The notes beneath the pieces were generated by a model, which saw nothing but the letters and a program-made list of their open reading frames with translations, searched no databases and was not told the origin of the DNA. The position numbers and the translations under genes were made by a program. A stretch of 11,634 nt of DNA, from positions 1 through 11,634 of the forward strand of contig JAAVBR010000035.1 in NCBI GenBank assembly GCA_014802705.1, given 5' to 3'. Of this stretch, positions 7,303 through 11,634 are shown piece after piece (the stretch's first letter is position 1; every line of letters begins with the position of its first letter). The stretch is from a bacterium. GTDB lineage: Bacteria; Pseudomonadota; Alphaproteobacteria; Rs-D84.

Positions 7303-7338
7303 AAAGAAAAATCCCGCCAGGCGGCGGGATTTTTCTTT
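7303..7338. terminator. Strong bidirectional terminator after carD
   Basis: A perfect 16-bp stem pairs 7303-7318 with 7323-7338 around the loop AGGC. The core is CCCGCC/GGCGGG flanked by A-tracts and T-tracts, so it can end transcripts from both sides. Its right edge includes two bases of the carD TAA stop (7337-7339). It also separates the repeat region from carD. Confidence 0.9.
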
Positions 7339-7903
7339 AGGCCGATTCGTCTTCGTCCATTTCTTCTTCATCGTCCGGATCCACCGCGTTCAGATCAATT
7401 TCCTTGGGCACGCCCAAAATATCTTCGATCTTTTCCGACGCCGCATCCAAATCAATCTTGTGCAGGACCGCAAATTCCTGGGCCATGCGTTCCAGGGCGC
7501 GCATATACAACTGACGCGCCGAAAACGTCATCGTGTCCGCCGCACTGCGCCGTTGCAGGTCGCGTACCACCTCGGCCAACTTCATGGGGTCGCCCGAATT
7601 GATGTTTTCTTCGTACTGGGCCGCGCGACGCGCCCAAATCATGCGTTTGGCGCCGGCCTTGCCCTTGGCGGATGCAATGGCCTCGTCCATCTTTTTGGTT
7701 GTCACCAACGGTCGCAGGCCGGAAATTTCCGCCCGTTCCAACGGCACACGCAGTGTCATGTGATTGCGTTCAAAATCAATCACCAACAATTTGACCCGTT
7801 GGTCCGCAATCGTCTGTTCTTCGATGCGCAATAACTTTCCAACACCTTGGGTTGGATAAACGACATACTGTCCGGTTTTAAATTCTGTCTTTTTCGTTGC
7901 CAT
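7337..7903 (-). CDS. carD: CarD-family RNA polymerase-binding regulator
   Basis: A 188-residue cytoplasmic protein of the CarD/CdnL family. Members bind the RNA polymerase beta subunit through an N-terminal Tudor-like domain and stabilise open complexes, notably at rRNA promoters. Residues 8-62 fit that domain (FKTGQYVVYPTQGVGKL, then LRVPLERAE). Residues 70-160 form the helical DNA-contacting domain, with the conserved Trp (MIWARR, W90) and SGDPMKLAEVVRDLQRR at 103-119. Residues 174-188 are a strongly acidic tail (DPDDEEEMDEDES), longer than I expect for the family. AAAGGG lies about 7 bases before the ATG. The gene has its own promoter and a strong terminator, so it is monocistronic. Related CdnL proteins matter for growth in Caulobacter, but this one is not tested. 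Confidence 0.95.
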   Translation of the reverse strand: MATKKTEFKTGQYVVYPTQGVGKLLRIEEQTIADQRVKLLVIDFERNHMTLRVPLERAEISGLRPLVTTKKMDEAIASAKGKAGAKRMIWARRAAQYEENINSGDPMKLAEVVRDLQRRSAADTMTFSARQLYMRALERMAQEFAVLHKIDLDAASEKIEDILGVPKEIDLNAVDPDDEEEMDEDESA

Positions 7904-7944
7904 AATGGGGCCCTTTTACAGTTGTCATTCCCTCTGACCCGTTT

Positions 7945-7973
7945 AGTATATCATAAAAATGTGCAAAAAACAA
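7945..7973 (-). promoter_or_regulatory. carD promoter with extended -10
   Basis: On the minus strand TTGTTT (7968-7973) and TATACT (7945-7950) are 17 bases apart, and TGA directly precedes the -10 to make an extended -10 box. Transcription would start about 35 bases before the ATG at 7903. Confidence 0.6.
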
Positions 7974-7984
7974 ATCCCCGGGCC

Positions 7985-8014
7985 AAATAAAAAAATGCGC
8001 CCCGGACGGGGCGC
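7985..8014 (-). terminator. Rho-independent terminator of the cysteine-rich gene
   Basis: GCGCCCC (7997-8003) pairs perfectly with GGGGCGC (8008-8014) around the loop GGAC. Read on the minus strand it is followed by A and seven T (7989-7995), then ATTT. It starts about 10 bases after the TAG stop at 8024-8026. Confidence 0.9.
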
Positions 8015-8023
8015 GCCATCGGC

Positions 8024-8590
8024 CTATAACCGGCGCATCGCACTGGTTCGGCGGATACTGGATGCACGGTCCACCCCGGACGTATTGCCGGTCGCCGTGG
8101 CACAGATCCATTCGCCGCCCTGTAAAATCGCGGTTTCGCCCGCCGGGCAATTCGGTTTTTCCAGGCGCCATGCAAAGCACGCCCCCTTTTGATAAGAAAG
8201 GTACGTCGCGCTGTCCGCGCCGCCGCGGGTATAGGCCCCAAATTCCGGATTCCAGACACCGGCCACCTCGCCACTGCACCACTTGCGCGCGCCAAAGCAT
8301 TCAATGCAATTGTTGTCCGCGTCGCACAATTCCACCGGCGCCGACGTGCTTTGATACCCGCTGACCGGGTTTTTGCCGGCCCCCATGGTCTTGCCGGTTT
8401 CCAAATCCACGCACCACAATTTTTGGCATTCGGCGGCATTGACGCCATCAATCTTGGCATGCGTGCCCAAAACATACCCCGGCCCACAGGCCAAGAATTT
8501 TTGATCCGCGGCGGCCGTGGCCGACGTCGCCGATGCGGCGATCACCGCACCCAACAAACAAAAACACGAAAATATTTGATGAATCTTCAT
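8024..8590 (-). CDS. Secreted cysteine-rich protein, unknown function
   Basis: A 188-residue exported protein with no family I recognise. Residues 1-27 are a signal peptide with cleavage near A-T-A-A. The mature part holds ten cysteines (35, 55, 60, 89, 95, 98, 105, 138, 148, 163), enough for five disulphides, in a short domain rich in Gly and Trp. CGPGY at 35-39 resembles CGPGW at 846-850 of the 1098-residue protein in this window, and both are followed about 12-16 residues later by another Cys (AECQKLWC here, AVQCVPK there). The C-terminus is basic (SSIRRTSAMRRL). The start is supported by GAGAG 6 bases upstream. The gene has its own promoter and terminator. A role in the periplasm or on the surface is likely; nothing more specific can be said. 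Confidence 0.85.
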   Translation of the reverse strand: MKIHQIFSCFCLLGAVIAASATSATAAADQKFLACGPGYVLGTHAKIDGVNAAECQKLWCVDLETGKTMGAGKNPVSGYQSTSAPVELCDADNNCIECFGARKWCSGEVAGVWNPEFGAYTRGGADSATYLSYQKGACFAWRLEKPNCPAGETAILQGGEWICATATGNTSGVDRASSIRRTSAMRRL

Positions 8591-8620
8591 CGAAAACTCT
8601 CTTTCCTTTTACGCCTTTGT

Positions 8621-8649
8621 ATTTTACCTTGTTTTCATGATTTAATCAA
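8621..8649 (-). promoter_or_regulatory. Promoter of the 188-residue cysteine-rich protein
   Basis: On the minus strand TTGATT (8644-8649) and TAAAAT (8621-8626) are separated by exactly 17 bases. The leader to the ATG at 8590 would be about 25 bases. It lies in the 66-base gap after the bamE-like gene. Confidence 0.6.
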
Positions 8650-8656
8650 CGGTAAA

Positions 8657-9085
8657 TTATTGCCCCAGGCCGGCCGGTGAAAACCGCCCGATATTGTTAA
8701 ACAATTCTTCGATCGCGTTCAGTTCAATCGCCGCCGGAATTTCCGTTTCGCCCGGCGCCACCGCCACGCGCGGCAATTCATCGCCCCGCAAGACGCGCAC
8801 CCGGGTGACGCGTTTGCCCTGGACCCAGGCCAACAAGACCGTCTGGTTGCTGTACGTCACGGGCAGCGGCCCGCGATAATTTTCGTCCGCGCCGTAATAA
8901 ATCCACACTTCGTCGCCATGGACGGTTTTCACCTGGGGGTTGCCGATTTTATCCAGCAACGCGTCCGTCGTGCGAATCCCCGCCACCGCGCCGTCCAAAT
9001 CCATCGGAAAGACATAGCCGCGATGCTTGGTCTGGAACGTGCAGGCCGCCAAAAACAACGATAAAATTAAAAAAATCTTCCTCAT
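8657..9085 (-). CDS. bamE: BamE/SmpA-like outer-membrane lipoprotein
   Basis: A 142-residue lipoprotein resembling BamE, the small subunit of the complex that inserts beta-barrels into the outer membrane. The frame is open to 9118, but the ATG at 9085 is chosen because it gives a short lipoprotein signal with lipobox L-A-A-C (Cys15). HRGYVFPMDL at 21-30 matches the alphaproteobacterial style of this family. IGNP at 47-50 and WIYYG at 61-65 fit the usual G-x-P and W-x-Y positions. Residues 76-99 are paired strands (VTYSNQTVLLAWVQGKRVTRVRVL). Residues 100-142 are a tail beyond the core. GGGGG sits 1 base before the ATG and a second GGGG about 13 bases before it, so the ribosome site is unusual. 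Two barrel proteins elsewhere in the window would be its natural clients. Confidence 0.8.
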   Translation of the reverse strand: MRKIFLILSLFLAACTFQTKHRGYVFPMDLDGAVAGIRTTDALLDKIGNPQVKTVHGDEVWIYYGADENYRGPLPVTYSNQTVLLAWVQGKRVTRVRVLRGDELPRVAVAPGETEIPAAIELNAIEELFNNIGRFSPAGLGQ

Positions 9086-9167
9086 ACCCCCTAATGTACC
9101 CCAAACAGGGGCCGCCACGCAATCAGTTTTTTCAGGTATTTTTATCCCATACCGCCCCGCAAAAAAC

Positions 9168-9196
9168 TTGACATTTTTTTTTTTGGATTATTATCG
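9168..9196 (+). promoter_or_regulatory. Strong promoter of the 739-residue protein
   Basis: A consensus -35 TTGACA (9168-9173) is followed by a T-run and then a -10, either TTATCG (9191-9196, spacer 17) or TATTAT (9189-9194, spacer 15). The -10 is weaker than the -35. It is divergent from the bamE-like gene. The leader would be about 25 bases. Confidence 0.6.
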
Positions 9197-9214
9197 TGCT
9201 TAAAATAACCCAAC

Positions 9215-9220
9215 AAGGAG
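9215..9220 (+). promoter_or_regulatory. Strong Shine-Dalgarno site
   Basis: AAGGAG lies 6 bases before the ATG at 9227. It is the best ribosome site in the window and fixes the start of the 739-residue protein. Confidence 0.85.
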
Positions 9221-9226
9221 AGTGAA

Positions 9227-11446
9227 ATGATCACTAAAACCGAATCGATTCAAATTCAGGGGCACGACGCCACCAAGACCATCGTCACCGACGACGCGGG
9301 GCGTATCATCCGCAAATCATGGACCATCAATGAATTTGATGGGTTCGACAATTTTCTGTGCAAAGAAACCCGCATCCAATATCTGGATGACGGAAAACGC
9401 AAAATCACCCTGTACAAACGGGCCTTAGAATCGGAATCCATCCCGTATTGGACAGAAATAACCCGTCAGCCCAATGGCGACTGCGAGGAATTATGTTTCA
9501 AAGGTAAAGATAAAAAACAATACCGGACATTCCGCCGCTTTTGCGCCGGCGGTTATATGTATACATTCGACGATGCTGGTGGCAAAATCACAGAAGAAAT
9601 ATTTTCACAAGAAACCGGTAAACAAGTTAGCTATGACCACCGTTATCCCCATAAAGTTACCTATGACCCTAGTTTTCCCCATAAAGACCGCCGCTGCGTT
9701 ATCAAATGGACCGACGATGGCGAAATGTATTACAAAGTGGACCACGACGGAGAGACAACTGAAGTTTTCCGTAAGAATGTTGATACGGGCTGGTATACCA
9801 AAGAAGAAAATTGCTTTGGTTGTCAAAAATCTTGGACCTACGACGAAAATAACGTACTGCAGGAATATAAGCTGAGTACGATATTTAGCAATAATTCCCA
9901 TGAAGAAAAATATGAATACTATGACGATCACAAGACCCTGAAAACAAAAACGATTCATACGTACGCAAACAACTTAACAATCCGGGAAACGTATGACCAG
10001 GCCGGCAATATCATTGAACGGTACGATGTCACCCGTAACCTCTGCACAAAATACAGTGAATCCAATGGGATTAAACGGGAACTGACGACCAAAAACGGTA
10101 AATTCGTCAAAAAAGTATTAACCACGGATGACCGCAAATACACCCAAACCTTGCTGGATGACGGAACCCTGGAAAAGGAATTTAGGGGACCAAAACATCT
10201 TCTTATCCTGAAAAGCCGTCATGGACGTATCGTTTATCTGTTGAAAGAGTATAGGGGAACGAAACGCCAGGAAAAAAAAGTTTTCGACGATAATGGCGTC
10301 TTGTTAGAGGCCAATGAATCCTATTATGGTCCATTATCAGAGGAAACCAAAGACGATCGCAGAAATTCATCGTCTTATAAAAAAGTATTTGATGGTGACA
10401 CATTCCGGATTGAAACCAAAAAGTACGATGCGGATACCCGGACCGAAACCCGCACCATTCTCAATACCCGTGGGATAGAGGTCTCTAAGACCATCAGAGA
10501 ATTTGACAGTGACTACATATATTACCAGCCCATTCTGCGCCTGCGTGAATACGACCACTCTGTTCTGGTTCAAGACACAAAGTATAAGGTTAATTCTTGT
10601 AATAAATCAGAAATGACGGACGATTGTCGTTTTGATCCGAAAACCGGCGCCTTGGTCAAACATGTTTATCATGACGCTTTTGGTAACGAGGTCACAGTGA
10701 CCTGGGACGCCCAAAACAATTGTTTCCAGAAAACCGTTCGCCATGGCGGTGAAATTGTTTACCAAGGGGCCGATACCCAGGACCTGGTCCTGGACAGACA
10801 GAATGATATTCTGACCCTGAACGGAACGCCGAATGTGTATGATGTCCAGAGCAAACTTGAAGGCACATTCTTGCGTGTGAACGGTACCCAGCGGAATTTG
10901 TATTTGGGCCCGGATATGAAAACCGAATTATTTGCCGAATCTGACGGCAAACGATGCTTTCATTTCTCGGACGCGATCAAATGCTATATCTTTGGGCGCC
11001 ACTGCGATAAACAGGGCGACGATTTATCCGAACTGGGCCGCCAACAGGCCAAAAACATCGGTATTCTGTTGGGGCTGATGTTGATGGGGCGGCTGGATAT
11101 GGCCAATATTGTCCGGCCGGATGAAATCCTGTGCACGAACAACCCGCGCAGTATTCATACCGCCAACATTATCGCCGACAACATCGTCAAAACCGCCGGC
11201 ATTGATTTGCCCGATGTAAAGACCTATGATGCAATGCTGAGCGGCCATGCCGCGGTCAAGGAACGGAATGCCAATCTGTTGACCATCAGTTCGTGCGGCA
11301 ACGGCTTTGTTGGCGATGCCCAAATGGGCAGCATCAACATCGCCCCCAAAATCGGCGATGAGGTCTATCAATACCAAGGAATGCTGACCCTGGATGCCAA
11401 TCGCATTCAATCCATTCTGGCCGAATACGGCATCCACCAGAAATAA
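9227..11446 (+). CDS. YD/RHS-like repeat protein fused to a histidine-phosphatase-like domain
   Basis: A 739-residue protein with no signal peptide or membrane segment, so probably cytoplasmic unless exported by a special route. Residues 1-575 are strand-rich and contain degenerate YD/RHS-type units such as FDDAGGKITEE (114), YDQAGNIIERYD (256), FDDNGVLLEA (353) and YHDAFGNEVT (481). A 10-residue tandem duplication lies at 135-154. Residues 587-739 resemble a histidine phosphatase (phosphoglycerate mutase fold): GRHCD at 590-594 for the RHG motif, LSELGRQQAKNIGILL at 600-615, and NPRSIHTANIIA at 639-650 for the second arginine. Where V-S-H-G with the second catalytic His is expected, the protein has ISSCG (687-691). 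The domain may therefore be altered or inactive. The middle of the gene looks more AT-rich than its two ends. It has its own promoter and terminator. The phosphatase fold is likely; the YD call is moderate. Confidence 0.8.
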   Translation: MITKTESIQIQGHDATKTIVTDDAGRIIRKSWTINEFDGFDNFLCKETRIQYLDDGKRKITLYKRALESESIPYWTEITRQPNGDCEELCFKGKDKKQYRTFRRFCAGGYMYTFDDAGGKITEEIFSQETGKQVSYDHRYPHKVTYDPSFPHKDRRCVIKWTDDGEMYYKVDHDGETTEVFRKNVDTGWYTKEENCFGCQKSWTYDENNVLQEYKLSTIFSNNSHEEKYEYYDDHKTLKTKTIHTYANNLTIRETYDQAGNIIERYDVTRNLCTKYSESNGIKRELTTKNGKFVKKVLTTDDRKYTQTLLDDGTLEKEFRGPKHLLILKSRHGRIVYLLKEYRGTKRQEKKVFDDNGVLLEANESYYGPLSEETKDDRRNSSSYKKVFDGDTFRIETKKYDADTRTETRTILNTRGIEVSKTIREFDSDYIYYQPILRLREYDHSVLVQDTKYKVNSCNKSEMTDDCRFDPKTGALVKHVYHDAFGNEVTVTWDAQNNCFQKTVRHGGEIVYQGADTQDLVLDRQNDILTLNGTPNVYDVQSKLEGTFLRVNGTQRNLYLGPDMKTELFAESDGKRCFHFSDAIKCYIFGRHCDKQGDDLSELGRQQAKNIGILLGLMLMGRLDMANIVRPDEILCTNNPRSIHTANIIADNIVKTAGIDLPDVKTYDAMLSGHAAVKERNANLLTISSCGNGFVGDAQMGSINIAPKIGDEVYQYQGMLTLDANRIQSILAEYGIHQK
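9629..9688 (+). repeat. 30-bp tandem duplication inside the YD-like region
   Basis: Two adjacent 30-base units, 9629-9658 and 9659-9688, encode SYDHRYPHKV and TYDPSFPHKD. They share CTATGACC and CCCCATAAAG at matching positions, so they descend from one in-frame duplication. Confidence 0.75.
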
Positions 11447-11479
11447 AAAATCCCGCCCGATTGGGCGGTTTTTTTATTT
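11441..11479 (+). terminator. Strong terminator after the 739-residue protein
   Basis: CCGCCC (11453-11458) pairs with GGGCGG (11463-11468) around the loop GATT, followed by seven T. The A-rich left flank, which contains the TAA stop (11444-11446), can pair with the T-tract (TTTTTTTATTT), so the hairpin is extended and could act in both directions. Confidence 0.92.
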
Positions 11480-11507
11480 CTGATTTCTGAATGCTGATTT
11501 CTGATTT
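11476..11507. repeat. Short CTGATTT tandem repeat
   Basis: The unit CTGATTT or CTGAATG occurs about four times in a row from 11480 to 11507, with perfect CTGATTT copies at 11480, 11494 and 11501. It lies directly after the terminator. No function is evident. Confidence 0.6.
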
Positions 11508-11508
11508 G

Positions 11509-11634
11509 CCGACACCCCGGCCCGTTGGGTCACCCCTCTTGCACATGAGGGGAACTTAGATCGTTTTTAATTCCGCCATATAGCACTATACTCTTGTCCT
11601 TCCCGCGCAGGCGTGAGTGGGGGTATATAATTAA
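11509..11634. repeat. Inverted copy of the palindromic module and window end
   Basis: Positions 11509-11557 are the reverse complement of the module at 7138-7185. CCCCTC (11533-11538) pairs with GAGGGG (11547-11552) around an 8-base loop, next to GACACCCCGG. The inner GCCGGT-GAA-ACCGGC hairpin is replaced by a GGGCC/GACCC variant. Positions 11560-11634 hold no gene I can see, only a GC-rich imperfect palindrome near 11600-11622. Confidence 0.65.

Noticed and set aside
6787..7340. Two open frames encoding a repeated Arg/Gly-rich peptide
   Set aside because: They translate the duplicated hairpin modules. The peptide likeness follows from DNA duplication, and hairpin covariation points to structure, not coding.
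7878..8487. Open frames antiparallel or offset to the 188-residue cysteine-rich gene
   Set aside because: They cross its terminator and promoter of carD and show no start signals or domain character.

Overview
The window looks like chromosome of an uncultured, probably host- or gut-associated alphaproteobacterium. The pointers are a CarD-type RNA polymerase regulator, an alphaproteobacterial-style BamE lipoprotein, many secreted cysteine-rich proteins of no known family, and intergenic palindromes that begin TGGAT and end ATGAC, a style common in such genomes. The taxonomic placement is inference. I see no transposase, integrase, phage gene or CRISPR array.

Layout. Positions 1-195 hold palindromic repeats. 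Positions 196-3288 on the minus strand form a three-gene, tightly spaced envelope operon: an omptin-like outer-membrane barrel (first gene), a small secreted protein with an N-terminal alpha/beta domain, and a DUF3078-like barrel. A tRNA-Leu(GAG) follows on the plus strand (3390-3476). A 1098-residue secreted protein then runs from 3542 to 6838. It has a Thr/Ala/Arg-rich disordered front half-domain followed by 42 cysteines, many in C-x6-C pairs. Positions 6839-7302 carry no gene but an approximately 225-bp tandem duplication made of hairpin modules. Three minus-strand genes follow: bamE-like (9085-8657), a cysteine-rich secreted protein (8590-8024) and carD (7903-7337), the last two with recognisable promoters and terminators of their own. 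Finally a strong promoter drives a 739-residue cytoplasmic-looking protein (9227-11446). It has degenerate YD/RHS-like beta repeats joined to a histidine-phosphatase-like domain. The window ends with a terminator, a short tandem repeat and an inverted copy of the palindromic module.

How it fits together. Most of the window makes cell-envelope and secreted proteins: two beta-barrels, a barrel-assembly lipoprotein and two disulphide-rich exported proteins. The most unusual points are an omptin-like barrel in which the position expected to hold the catalytic histidine is proline, a large C-x6-C repeat protein, and a YD-repeat/histidine-phosphatase fusion whose second catalytic histidine seems missing. 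The intergenic hairpin family shows a compensatory base-pair change between two copies.
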